DNA from: Centroberyx gerrardi
Lineage: Eukaryota; Chordata; Actinopteri; Beryciformes; Berycidae
Assembly: GCF_048128805.1 (NCBI RefSeq)
Contig: NC_136016.1
Location: 13,322,676-13,386,675 of the forward strand
Direction: 5' to 3'
DNA length: 64,000 nucleotides
Every line of letters begins with the position of its first letter. The stretch's first letter is position 1. The position numbers and the translations under genes were made by a program. The notes under the pieces were generated by a model. That model had not been told where the DNA came from and made no database searches. It worked only from the letters and a program-made list of their open reading frames with translations. Below, one piece after another: positions 46,232-59,562 of this stretch.

Positions 46232-49200
46232 ATGTCTTCAGACTTTGAAGCCTACGAACAGGACTTTGGAACCCTTACTGCAGAAATAACCAACAAAATT
46301 GGCAGAATTCCCAAACTAAGTGGAGGTAAGGGAGATAAATTCATTAGCTAGGGATCGCTGAGCTATATAGCTAGCAAGTCTCAGCTGAGAAGGCTAGCTA
46401 CCGTTAGCAGGTGTAGCTTGCTTGTTGTTGTATCATGTCATCAAAGTACCAGTGCTTTAATTTGATCTTCTGGGAAAGCTTTATTAGAATAATTGGTGAA
46501 ACACAGATAAAGTGCGTTCTTACTTTGTAAATAGACTAATTTAGTGTTAGTGGCTGACATGTTAGATATGTTATATAATGGATTTAGTGTAAAAAGTACT
46601 ATTTGTATGCTTGGTGGCTAATAACATCCTATGGACTCCAGTGGCTCTGACAGACAGATGCTCTCCCAGGCTGCTACCTCTGTTAGTGATAGTTATACGA
46701 GGAGAACAGAGCCTCTGTCAGAGGTCCTTAATCCCTTTTATATGTTTAGTAAAATGTAATTATTATATTATTATAATATAATATATTGTTATATTATACA
46801 GAACATTTGTCATGCTCTGCTTTGTGAATTTGGATAAGGACAGTAATAAATGGTGAATTTGATACTTCAACCTGAGTATCTGTTGTAACTGGTACCTTAG
46901 AAACATCAATTTGTTGTACATTGTAGTTAATATTATATTAATGCTCTTAGTTTTTTTTTTATTTATGTTTTTTTTTTAATTACATTTCTATGTCAATATG
47001 TAGTAGCCTATCCATGTGGCATCTAAAATGTAGCCTACATTTTGTGTTTTTTGCATTTGTAAAATATTTTGTGTTGTACTAGCTTGCACATGGGTTGCAT
47101 CTATGCAACCTAGTTTTCTAGTCAGATGGCTAGGCCTGATGTACAACAACATATAGCAAAACATGCTCAGCATAGGCTCAGAAACAGTACATTCACATTG
47201 TAGATGCTTTCCCTTTGTGATGGTTGGGCGTAGGCTATGCATTCACAAATGTTACAGGCCTTTTACTAGCATAGTTGAATGTATCCACTGAACTCTTACT
47301 CTATTGCTTAAGTAACTTACACCCAATATGCTGGATAAAGACTTCCACCAAGATCACTTTTAAAGTTAATGTTCATCACATTTCTATTTTATTAGTCTAT
47401 ATACAGTGGAGAAAGACACAAAGAAAGGGAGAGAGGTGGTAATGACAGGCAACAAAGGTGATAAATCCATGGAAGTATTAGCCTATATTATCGGGTCGGA
47501 TAAATCTGATTTGAACTTACAACTTTGTGAGTACGTGACAGAATCCCTTTATTCATCAAGAATAGTAAATGTACAGGAATTTGTCATGGTTGAGGAACAT
47601 ATCCACAACTCACATAGTGACATAAGTATATTGTACACACACTTCTTCCAGGGACAACTCACACTCGTGTTGCATACAGAAGGTTGCAGCCACAGAGTGG
47701 GAAGGTGACATTCCATCAATACACTGAAACAAAATACCATGAAATAGTTACTGAGTAGGATGGTAAGCATGAAATACGTTCTGAGCCGCTATAGAGCATT
47801 GACATGGGGCTAAAGTGTTGTAGTGTAAAAAGGCATTTGCAGACATTATGGGTCCTGAAAGACTGTGGAAACAACAATAGGCAATGATAAATTGGATGGA
47901 CAAGAACAGTGTTGGAATTGCAGTCAGTTCCCATAATAGGTGGCCCCAAGATTGTATGGATGTACAGGGGGAGTGTCTTAGGAGAGCTGTTGTGTAGGCT
48001 CATGCCTCTTGGCAAGAAGCTGTTAAAATGGTAACTCATCCGGGTGTTACTAGACTGACGCCATCTCCCAAAGGTGAAGTTTTGGAATAGGTGGTCGAAT
48101 GGATCAGCAGGGTTGGTGGCAATCTTTCATGCATTTTTCTTGCACCTCCTTCATGGAGGGCATCTGACAGCTGATCACACACTTTGTAGTACAGATGATA
48201 CGTTTGGCCTTGGTGTGGGTGGACGCAGGGTAGAACCAGATTGTGATGTGATTGTGACTGAGATACTGTATTGTGTGTCCTCTCTTGCCTCAGGATGAGC
48301 ATCCTTTGTTGGGCTTTCTTGGTTAAACCAATGTTCTTATCCCATTTAAGGGTGTTGTCGCTAGGGTGAGACTCACACCCTATTGAGCAATTGATCATGA
48401 GTGGGTGACGAGCATGCGGGTTCCTCCTGAAGTTAATACTCATCTCCACAATTTTGAGTATGCTCTGTTCCAGGTTTTTGGTGGCACACCATGACATGAA
48501 ATGGTCCACCTCTTTCCTGTATCTGGATATATGTTGAGGCCTGCAAACTTAAGCAGATTCATGAATGGGTGGCAGCAGGCACAGCCATTTGTATACAGGG
48601 AGACGAAGAGGGGATAAAACACACACCCATGTGGTGCTGCTGTAGTGTGCTTACAGTCAGGGCTTCAGACACGTAGGGGCCTAGCTGCACAAACTTCTGT
48701 CTGTCAGGATATCAGTTCAATCTGTTCACAGAGAGAAAGGCTTTTATGCCAGAGAGACTTAAGTTTTTTACCTCCTTTTCTTAAAAAGGATAATTGGCAG
48801 TCCATCCAGCCATATTCCTTAGAAATAATGGGAAGGTTACAGATAGGTAGGCTAATTGTAGTATAGAAAATTATGTAACTGGGAGTTACAATACACAGGG
48901 GGGCTTAAATGGGCAGAAAGATGGATGTGCTACAGGTTGCACACACTAATTTGCCCCCTAGTGGAGATGATGCACTTATTTTACCCATCTTATTCCTTGT
49001 AAAGATATTTTTCCTAATCATCTTCTAGCTTATCTTTTTGATCATGTGTCAGTGTTGTTGACTCAGCATGCTATCATGACTGTTATATTTTTACTATTAG
49101 ACACTGGGTTCTCATAATCCCATCACTATTCCTCTCTACTGGACCTGCAGAGCTACCTGTAAGAAGCAGATATCGTCATTGGGCCATCATTGTGCTGATA

Positions 49201-52200
49201 GCAGTCCATTATGCGCAGTGTTTGTTCTCGTCTGTGTGAAGACCTGTCCTTATTTACATTACAAGGATCAGATGTGCACAGGCTGCCTCTTATATACACA
49301 ATGTATACCACTGAATACTAATCATGGTTGGAACATTTATTGGACATTGTCTTCTGCTTCTGGGCTCACACTTGCTCATTCATTTTTCGAAGGGCACAAC
49401 CTGTCAGAAATATTTTGCCTGACTGCATAGCTCTGGTTTGGAATTGGCATCTTTGCAGAAACGTGGTAGCCCCTTCCACAGACTGATTCCACTTTGCTTC
49501 CACCCACCATCTGTTGACTGTGTCAGAATAAACCCATATGAATATGTACAAAGCAAGGAAACACATTACAACCATAAGTAATTGTTCAGTGTCCTCTGCC
49601 ACTACCAGAATAGTTTACACTTGAATTTCAATTCTCTTCCTACTCATTAAGGCATTTTTCCTCCTTTCCTTTCTTTTTTCTCCCTGGCTCCTCTTCCTGA
49701 AGTGCCTGAATTTTGCCCATGGTTCGACAGCCCTCCATTTAATACATTGATAATAGCCCCAGACAAAGGGCTTTTGTCATTGCTGTTGTTGCATCTCTCC
49801 ATTTCACATGTGCACAATTGCTGATAATGGCCAGGGCATGCGAAAAACTGTCCTTGACTGTCTTCATTCACACAAGAATCAAATGAATGTGTGTTTATAT
49901 ATTTATTTGTTTGCTGTGTTACCATCCCCCAAAACTTAAGGGTTGAGGAAGATTTGAATAAGAATACAACAGAATGCTAGGCCTTGTTTCATTAAACATT
50001 AATGTCATTTTTTTCTCTTATGAGTGTTTACGGAAAAAGAAGGCCTGTCAATCATTGCTGCTCAAATATTGAACATTTATTAAATATAATTCTTCACTTG
50101 CCAAGCCCAACTTCTTCTTTTTCGCCTTCCTTCTCTCTGTTTACACAACTCCTCATCTGTCCGTCAGCAGGTTGTAGTCTTGGTAAATATCCATGCATAT
50201 TTCACAGCCCTCCAGCTCAGGCCGGAGTTTGAGCAAGCAAGCACCATCTCACCTTGCAGAGAATCGCCTCTGGCTGTTTACTGTGTAGGCTGTGAGGTTG
50301 GACACAAGTTTTAAAAATGAATTTGAGGACTGGCAAAAGGCAATGTAGGCCCATAGGGCCCAAGAAATGAAGATCTTGACTCAGTTTTTTTGCACTGTTG
50401 CGATCCCACCACTGATAGCCTTGTGATTTGCTTTTGAGCTGGAAGTTTTGTTGAGTCTGCATTTCAATTATTGAAAATGCTGCTAATTATTTATTAAACT
50501 TTGCAACTGAAAGGTTGTGCTCATGATCCTTGACCCATTGGATTTCTTTTTGAATTCTCATCAGTTGAATTATCACTTCTAAGAATGATATCTAAAATGG
50601 CATTTAATATATAAAAAAAAGTATTTGGCTTGATCACAGTTGAGATTTTCTGAATGGTTGTTTTCTATTTTTGAGGCAGGAAATTGAGATTGGTCCGAGT
50701 CTAGGTTGGGTGTCTTTGTTTTTCCAAATCTACCAAGGAAGAGCAATACTAATATGCTGATATTTAGATTGCATCTTCTTTTCTGTTCATTGTGATACTT
50801 GGCTTATATTATCTTGGAAGAGCCTTAGTTGCAGGTATCCTTAAAATAATCTTTAGTTTTGCCACACTACTATGACATATAAAATGAACTTTGAGAGGAC
50901 AAAGGAAGGCCCTGATCTTTACTTATTTTACATACGGGATATTTCTGTTTTTCAATGTGATATCAGATGGGGTCTTTGGCCTGAGAGTAGTCTAAGATCT
51001 TGGTGAAATTTTGTTCTTGGGTAATAGCCACACAAACCTTAGTAAAATAATGCTAAATGAATGTGAGTCATAACAGGAACCACAACAATGGATTTAAGAT
51101 ATTTATTTTCTCTCTGTGATTTATTCACAAAGCGTTTGAAGGGCGAACATATTGTTACAGCGAAACACTAGTTTGAGGATGTAGAGGGTTTGTTAAAGAT
51201 GAACAACAGAGTTTTCCATGTAAACAACATGGATTTGTTTACATCCACAGACATAGCGTATGTTGCTAGACCCCAATGACTATGTTGAATATATTTATTT
51301 CCTTCAGTGTCAGCGACATTCGGAAAGTCTTAATTTTTAATGTTTACAAGGCTACAATGTTTACATCCAAATCTCAGTGCAGCGGCTTGGAGAGGAAGCT
51401 CCCGCCCCTTCATTTGATTGACAGCCTAAATTGCAGCCGTTCCAGGTAACCATCCCAGCTATTTCACCCATTGGCACATCATTTACTAGAATTTCCAGCT
51501 CAGTATAGCTAGACCAGCTAGCAAGCTGACTTACCAGTCGAGTAAGAAGAATGCTGCGGTCTGCATTTGTACAAAATGCTTTTTCTAACTTTTCTCTACC
51601 GTTCAAAAGCTTCTCCACTATTAATACAGTGTCTCCTTTTATCCATGAGTTTTCTCCACTCAACATTACGATCAGGTTTTCATTTCTTTGCTCTCCCAAA
51701 CTCAGCTGTGTCTCTTTCTTCTGCCGACATGGTTATTGAGTGAGCAGAGAGGAAAAACAACCTGGAACGGTGTGCAGGCCCTGAAGCCTTCTGTCTCCAC
51801 ACAATATTGTGTAGCCTACTACATCACCTCCATGCTCATGGCGTGCTCACACATCCTTGTGTGCGTGCTTGAAAGCCACGTGAAAAGCGTTTTTGTTGTT
51901 GCACGGGGATCTACTTTTCTCACTAGTGCTACTAGTGTCCGAAAACTCTGTTGTTCAGCTTTTAGTTTTGTAAACTCTGGAGTATTATTGGTTAAGAAAG
52001 TTCCTAAAAGCTTAGGCCAGTTTTCTGTCTGTAAATTGAACTCTTAAAGAACATTTGAATAATATACTCAAAATTTAGGTGGTCAAATAAAGTTCGGCAT
52101 TTATAAATATTGGTCAAACTTCTCTCCATTTTCATCTCCATTAACTGTTGTTTATGATGCTTGTATGGTGATCACTAGACCAAACCTCCCAGTTTCACAT

Positions 52201-53997
52201 GGCTCTTAAACCACTCTCACGCCAAAGAACCAATACCACAACAAAATTCTTGCAGAATTAGAGGAAATCCCAAACCAGTCTCATCCATTAATAAATTAAG
52301 TGGTAATGTTGCTGCCTCAAATGATGATAGGGTTTAGTTTAACACAGAGTTGGTATATGCGCGCACACACACACAGATGCATACACACACACATTTACAC
52401 ACTTCTTTGGAACTCTCACAAGTCCTAATGAGTTTCAACGGGTAATGTAGAAGAGCAGCCACGGGGTGAGGCGCAGAACAGTGCGTTAGTCATTCTGAGT
52501 GGGACTCAGACTTCTGGCAAGCGAGCAAAGCTGACACCTCCCTTCCCTTTGAGTTGGCACGAGGTGTCTCACCGCTCCTCAACAGAAACCAACAAAGGCC
52601 TCATACACGCCAATAAATAAGAGACATCAAATGTTGGCTCGTCGTGCGGAGAGAATGTGTAAATATATCTTCAAATGTGTCCTCGTGTGTTGTTTTCTCT
52701 CAGTCTCTCTCTCTCTCCCCCTCTCTCCCCCCGTTGCGGGGGAGTTAGGTTGTTGTCATGAAGCGCTGTTCCTCTGTCGACTGATCAATATGTTACTGTT
52801 TTTTCCCTTTCAGAGGAGAAGACACAGCTGGTTCTAAATGTCGACAAACAGCTTGAAGAAGTCAGAGAGTTGGTACGTCTTTGATCAGTAATTTTCTCCA
52901 CTTCCCATTTCCTAAATAATGAATTTGCAGAAGGAGGGAGGGGACAATTTTCACCGGCACCAGACAACAGCACCTGTATTATCCTGGTGGTGACATGACA
53001 TGCACACACTCACACACACACACACTCTCGCACACTTCACATGGCGGAAAGGAGGCTTCCTCCTCACTACCGGCATGATTACTTTCCAATAATCTGCTTT
53101 TAAGTGACACCCCTATGACACATTTCAAGCCATTATCTTGAGGTGGGAGTCTTCATGTTGCTGGTTAAAAATGAGCAAAGTCAGCTGACAGAGACAAATT
53201 GTTGTTGCGGTTGTCTTATTATGTCACAGTGATTAGTTTCTTCCAAATCTGCCATAGAGAGACCTGTCTAGCCATGCGTCAAATGTACTTTTACTTCATT
53301 CAATGTGACATTGTTGGGCCTCTGCATGTCGTTGCAGTGAAGGGGCCCTCACATTTGATCATGTATTTATTTACAGAACAGCCTTTTTCTGTCACCACTT
53401 TTATCACAGTTGAGTGACATGAACGGGGAGCAGTCACTGTTTTTCCACAATCAACACTGGAACAGATTAAAGTTAATGCCACTGAAGTTGCTCATTTCAG
53501 AAAGTTTAACATTTTCACAACTGTCACGATTTCTGTTCTATCTTGAGCATCTTTCTTTTTTTGTCATAGATACTAACTTTTGTGAGAGTTTTAAAAATAC
53601 AACATTTACAGGAATATCTAGATTATGAGAGAAACATGATCATTAGAGAATAAGGAAGCCTAGATTTTTGAGCATCTGTGCATGAATTGTATCAAATGAT
53701 TGTAATCGAAAGTGTCCATTTAACTAGGTAGTAAGCTGTAATTTAACACTATGATGTAAAATGAATAATGAGCATTCTGAACGTATCGTATTTTGATTCT
53801 TCATTATATTGTAGTGTTAGTACAGTGTTAGTGGATAATTGTAATGTAATGGTTGTTGAATTAACTGGGTTGATTGCTGGCTGTAGCTGGAGCAGATGGA
53901 CCTGGAGGTGCGGGAGATCCCCATCCAGAGCCGAGCCATGTACAACAGCAGACTGAAGAGCTACAAGCAGGAGATGGAGAAGCTGGAGAAAGACTTT
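46232..53997 (+). CDS. VTI1A: VTI1A SNARE, exons 1-3 (partial, continues past right edge)
   Basis: Exon 1 46232-46325 (MSSDFEAYEQDFGTLTAEIT NKIGRIPKLSG), exon 2 52814-52872 (EEKTQLVLNVDKQLEEVREL) and exon 3 53887-53997 (LEQMDLEVREIPIQSRAMYN ... MEKLEKDF) join in phase to the first 88 residues of the N-terminal three-helix (Habc-like) domain. Identity with human VTI1A is high and colinear. The protein is a Qb-SNARE of Golgi and endosomal transport; its SNARE motif and membrane anchor are not in the window. The next expected exon (human KRSRIAYSDEV...) was not found up to base 64000, so intron 3 exceeds 10 kb. Large introns are usual for this gene. It is divergent to ZDHHC6, matching human chromosome 10 order. 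Confidence 0.95.
47700..48660 (-). pseudogene. LINE reverse-transcriptase remnant
   Basis: Minus-strand frames give, in order, a GVCF-type segment with NLLKFAG where LINE enzymes have KFADDT. Next come DHFMSWCATKNLEQSILKIV and MSINFRRNPHARHPLMIN, then HPSDNTLKWDKNI and LTKKAQQRM, and further down HFNSFLPRGMSL. This is the C-terminal half of an L2/Rex-type fish LINE reverse transcriptase. Several frame changes and missing segments show that it is long dead. The catalytic ADD is degenerate. It lies antisense within VTI1A intron 1. Confidence 0.85.
51360..51930 (-). pseudogene. Decayed ORF of an unclassified fish repeat family
   Basis: An ATG at 51730 opens MSAEERDTAEFGRAKK and hits a stop. A shifted frame continues VEWRKLMDKRRHCINSGEAF then ER, a stop (TAG where TGG/Trp is expected), then RKVRKS, ending at a donor (51540 region). 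I recall similar 'EWR.L......IN.G.AF.RWR' N-termini in many uncharacterised fish repeat-encoded proteins. The upstream sequence ('gagcacgccatgagcatgga') also matches a dispersed repeat. Function unknown; not a host gene. Confidence 0.45.
52873..53886. other. VTI1A intron 2
   Basis: About 1 kb, AT-rich, with a short CA run near 53005-53030. No gene or named repeat recognised. Confidence 0.6.
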
Positions 53998-56900
53998 GTA
54001 AGTACTTTGATGCTTCCCTAAGTCTCTGTAGACACATCTACTCGCCAAAAGATGCTGGATAGGAACATGTATTCTACTGTAAATGGAGTAGTGTTACTGC
54101 AGACACTGTTTGCCTTCACATGGGTAGACTAAGCCTAGCCTAGATCTAAGTTTTTCTTCATACTGGGACTCTACACTGACTGAGTTTTGCTATGAACAAG
54201 GCTTCTGCGTTCTCTGCCAGTGAACCATCAAATTTCCATTATAGTAGGTGAGTAAACTCTGAAGGTTAGGTTACTGTAGAGTGGCCTTCACGTTAGTATT
54301 CAGCTGTGTACATCATCCCACATCATATGCATATGACATAGTTCATGGTTGTCAGATGTGCACCTTCTCAATTCCTTTGGGGTTTGAGTTGTTGAGGTGA
54401 ATTGTGAGTTGTTCAGGTTTACAAATACTGTTCAGACGTATGAGAACTCTTAAATTTAAGCACCGTTTCCTATTATGCCATGAGTAGGCTGACCTTGAAT
54501 AGTTCAAACATTTATTGACTCATGAATGTGGCATAGATTTGCTTTAATTACTTCTGGACTGCAGAGTCCATGGTTAAATGACAAAGACAATCAGGCACTT
54601 ATCATACTCACAGAGTTTCCTCAAAACCCTGAAATGAATTTAAGCTGAGACCTTCAAATGTTTACAAATGTAAAATATTTTTTCACTTTGATAAAGCTTT
54701 ACATTTTCATTTTTTGGCCTTTTTAGTTGAACAATAAGAGTTCATGAATAGTCAGGGGGAAAAGCTTAATGGGCAGATTGGAGATCGATTGCTTTTGAAC
54801 CAGAGGTTTTTCTGGAGGTGTGCATGCTGAAAAGTGAAATGTTTCACCATTGTGAAATAGCAGTTTAAGAGCATCACAACATTCCCTCGTGTGTGCCAGT
54901 GTTCAGTTTACCTTGTGCAACTTTCCTAATTCAGACATGATCAATGGTTAGCTTTTTGATGCAAAGATGATATAATCAGTAAATGTAGATTTAAAGAAAA
55001 TCATTCAAAATGTACCTCTTTGAAATGCATATCAGTGCAAAAAGTAAATGTTTTTAAGCAGGGTCATGAGTGTAAAATCATTTTTTTTGGTGTGTGCTAT
55101 AAAATTATAAGAAAGTCGTAAGAATCATAAAAAATAAACATATGATTCTGTGTCAGAAACTGAGAAATTGAGACATTTTAATTGTCAAAATTCATGACAT
55201 CTCGTAACTCATCTGTATCTTATCCATGCCACTGACAATCCAATACCTGCCACTGACAATCCAAATTAATCTGAAGTAAATTCCTTCCTTAGTCCTAGAA
55301 TATCTGAATCATTTGATAAATATATTAAATCATTCTCTACAATACAAAATTATTTTTGTTAAATCCCGACATGTCTGTGCCCCCACCCCCCTCACCCCCA
55401 TTTCAAATATAGAACAAACAAGTAAACATGCATAAACAAGTCATTTTGATGGAGATATCAGGTGCTAGTGATCTGTGAGTACACCACAGAGACGCACTAA
55501 CTCAGATCACAGAGGAGATCTCTACGCCATAGACGGTTCGCTTTCCTCGCCATGGGCATTTAATTGGCTGACGATTAATCTTTAGCTTTTCTTCTCCCCA
55601 CACTTACCGTGGTTAATCATCAAGCAATTAACACCTGCTGTGGCTGATATTGGTGCTAATTTTCATTACTTGCATTTTTATGCCTGTGTTAGGGGCGTAT
55701 GTGAGGCGACCCTGTTGTCATCACTGTATAATCTGGATTGGGGGGACATCCCTCTGTCCACTTTATAAGATGCTCATCACTTGTGTGTTAGTTAAGCATA
55801 ACTGAACTTCTGTCCTCCTGCACAGATGGTACTTAAGCAGAACATGAATAAAAAGTTGCATAGTATTGAGCTTTGCCTCACCTCTAAACAGTTCTTCAGG
55901 GTTATGGATCATGGTGTGCGATACTGAAAAGAAAAGCAGAAACGCTGAATAGCTCTGAGCAAATTCGCTGGCAAACCTAGTGGACAAAGAAAAAAGGAAC
56001 ATCGACCTGCTTTAAACTGCGTCTCCCCAGTTTGACAGAGTAATTTGTATTTTTACACCTTTTGTGTGTGCTAGGGTCAAAAGTTGTGTACATTTAAACC
56101 CGGACCACCCACCTGTCACACTAACATCTACTATATCTGTTCTCTGGTAAATCTGATCGAAGGCAAGAAGTTCAGCCTCCTCCCTCAGATGTGTCAAACG
56201 CTACAGCCGAGCTCAGCCTCTCACTTCCTGCAGGCCCAGAGAGCGCATGACACTCGGCTCGAAAGGCGTCTAGTGGAAAAAAGGCGATCTCCTCTCTTTT
56301 TAATGTAAAAAGCTCAGGCTTTGTTGTGCTTTCCCTGGATATCAAGGTCTTGCCACTCCCCCACTACCCAATCCCCCCACTCCACCCCCTACTGGCCTCC
56401 CAGGGGTGTCTCCCCCCTTAACCTGCTCTCTCATCCTCTCGTTCACCCGCGGTTTGAAGTCTTCCTACCACTGGTGTGCCAGCTTGAGACCTCATCACCG
56501 CTCCATTCCAGACAGGGCCCGAGTCGACCTCGGTAACCTAGCCATTTTATCCAGGGAGACAAGTTATCAAACAGGCATCCCGAAGGTGTATATATGCGAT
56601 GTGGCTTTGTTGGTTGACAGCTTCATTGCGATAATAGAGGGGACAGTAGGGGTCTTGAAGGTATTGGTCCACGACAAACAGGCATTGCAGCAGCCAAAGG
56701 GGATGCCGGCCCCACCAAAAAGCCCAAGTCAGAGGGGAAAAAAACAACAAAAAAACGATGAAAATCCTGTTTGATGGAGGCGGCTTGTTTAAGTCAGGGG
56801 AAGCAGAATGGCATGGCTCTTAGCAATGGCTTTGATCAGGCAGAAGAGAGGCCTAATGCAGGCTTAATTTAATGAAATCTATTGGGTAAACAGACCCACC

Positions 56901-59526
56901 ATCTTCAAAGGGCCACGTTTTGGTCCATCCCAATGGGAAGATGGGGGTCCAGACGTCTGTGCTGTCTCACTAAACACACACTATTTTTGAGGGCCACACT
57001 GGGCTAATTGTAACTGTGTGAAACCTCTGACATGGGCATGATGTATTCATAAGCTGTCATTCAGCAACATTGGCTCAGAAAAATGTTTGAGATTTTTGTC
57101 ACTCCTGGTGGTTAGCTGTCTTTTCTGTTAATATTTTGAATGTCATAGCCCATTCTTTCTTTCTTTTCAAAGGTTTTCTAGGTTGTATCACTAGATCTAT
57201 GCTTCCAGTTGAATTATTGGTTCAGTAAACAGAACAGTTTTAATTCTAACACAATGAAGGCATGAAACAAACCTAAAGTTAACATTGTTAAAGTGTGTAC
57301 AATGTGTCTGTTTTCCAGTATCATGATAATAGTGGTAACACAGATTTGAGACAAACATGTCCAACATTCAGGCCCATTTAACACATCAGGTAGAATTTCA
57401 CCAGAGATGTTGGCCACAAATCATAAAGGAACATCTCTAAATTCACTGTAGTTACTTTTATTTACAATAGCTGAATTTGGTAAGTCTTCAATAAGCCTTG
57501 AATCACAAAACAAATTTACATTATTTATGTTTTTTTCTAGACCTAGTTCAACATATACAATGTTAGATTATTGTTTGGGAGATGACTTTGAATTGCATTT
57601 CTCACCAATTCATTCAGAGTGTGTTGCTTTTATTTACTCTATGAAACCCACTTTCATTTGCAGGAGATGCTGTTCATCTGCTTTTGCAGCAGATGGCGGT
57701 ATTGCTCCAAGAATTTAGGTGTAGTGAGTTGCATGACAAAGACAATATGGGGCACATTTACCAATTAGTGCGTCTTCTTTCAGATGTATGGGTGGACTTG
57801 CTATGATAAGTCCCACCACTTATTGCTATTTCTGACCTCGGCCTTTATGCGTTGTAATAGAGCTTGAAAATAATGTTGTTACCAAAAAATGTCCATGTGG
57901 TGAAAGCCCTTCTGGGACCATCTATCTCATACTGGTCTGGGTTCCAACTCTTCTTCAACTCTTCTTCAGCTAAAGTTAAAAAAAAACTACAAGCAAAACA
58001 AAATATGAATCATGTAGTGTGTCAATCTAAAAGTTGAATTTATTTTCAAAATGGCATTGTAAACATGTCACATTGTCATTTTGTTGACTGTGGTAGTCAC
58101 CGATTTTCATCTCTCCTTATCCAGTGAATCATTCAGACATAAAGTGTTGTTCCTAATAATTCACCTCCTTAAGCGGGACATCAAGTTTAAATCCTCTCTT
58201 TTCAATCGCACAAAGCTTCTGGTCCAAATGGTAGAGCCGTTGTTTTCAAGGATCCTTGACTCTGGTAAAAGCTAATTTGTCTTTATTCAATATCAAGAAC
58301 CAACAAGTTTTATTGTTGATGAGAATAGTTCACATTTTTCTGTCATTACAGGCAAATTGGTGCCAGTAATGGTCAAGGCAGTTTTCTTGACAGTCATTGT
58401 ATAATTTGTTATTAGAATTTGAGACATTCATTTCTTTACATCCACAGCAGTCCTGAATGAATAGAAAGGTATTGTGAATTTGTCATGATAGGTTGTAGAC
58501 TATTTCTTCAGGGACCATGAAGATGTCATTCACTATTGAGCATCAGTGTTCCTTTTGAAATACATATTATTATCCAGTCATTAAATTAGAGATGGGTACA
58601 TATGTTTTCAGAGCACATAATGCAAGTTATTGCAAGATATCAAAAATGGGATGAACTCGACCTTTTTATTCACCTGAAGTACTTCACTTCAAAAGAGGCC
58701 TATGCAGTAAAGATTAAACATATGTTGGAATGTTTTTCTTTTACCTCACACTCATTCATGCAGCCTCATTCCATGCTCTGCTGAAGTGGCACTCTGGCTC
58801 CATAGAAATATTTCTTATAGATACAGCAATTGTTGCTCTTGTTTGTGTTCTCTGATATTAAATCTCTAGGCCGACCGTCGCAGGGATGGAAGTCTCTGTT
58901 ACCTCAACTATCTCTTCCTCTATTCTAATAGTCTATTAGAGTGTTGTTAGGAGTCACAGTCACGGTCAAGTAGGATCTCCGGACTGCTTTTTACTTTAAT
59001 AAAACCTTTAGATGGAAAGCCTCCCAGTGTCTACCCAGGGAGATAATTAATGCATTTCCAAAGAGTCAGTCAGCCTTGAAATATTGAACAGTTTATTTGC
59101 CAGGTACACTGAGGTGAATAGAATGAAAAAGCTGTTGGCACCAATCCCATAATAGTTATTTTTTTCTTTTGCCTCGATATGTCAGTTTCATAAGTGGTCA
59201 TCACTGACCTTCAAGAAATAATTTGATGAAATGTTGCTTCCTGTTAGGGCAGATATTGAGTGCTGTACTTACCACATTAGCACATTTGGCCTTTGTGTAC
59301 TACTTGTAAATGGGGAAAAATGTTTTGACACAAATGTGGAAATGCAGATGAGTTCAAATCTGATGTGTGTCCCATCATAACATGCTTCAGATGAGACAAG
59401 GCATGGCAAACTTCAGTAACTCTTTATTTCTCTTTAGTCTCCCTTTCCAGGATAAATTGACTTGTGGTAGAGACTTGACTTGCCACACATAGCTCAGGCT
59501 ACAGTTGGGTAACCATGAAGAATCCT

Positions 59527-59562
59527 ATCAGTCTGAAGTTTGCCATCAGTCTGAAGTTTGCC
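59527..59562. repeat. Short tandem direct repeat (18 bp x 2)
   Basis: ATCAGTCTGAAGTTTGCC occurs twice in direct succession in VTI1A intron 3. Confidence 0.9.

Larger units (their letters stand above)
46326..52813. other. VTI1A intron 1
   Basis: A 6.5-kb intron. It contains the LINE remnant at 47700-48660 and the decayed repeat-encoded ORF at 51360-51930. Outside these, the sequence is AT-rich without recognised genes. A CA-rich stretch lies at about 52360-52400. Confidence 0.7.
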
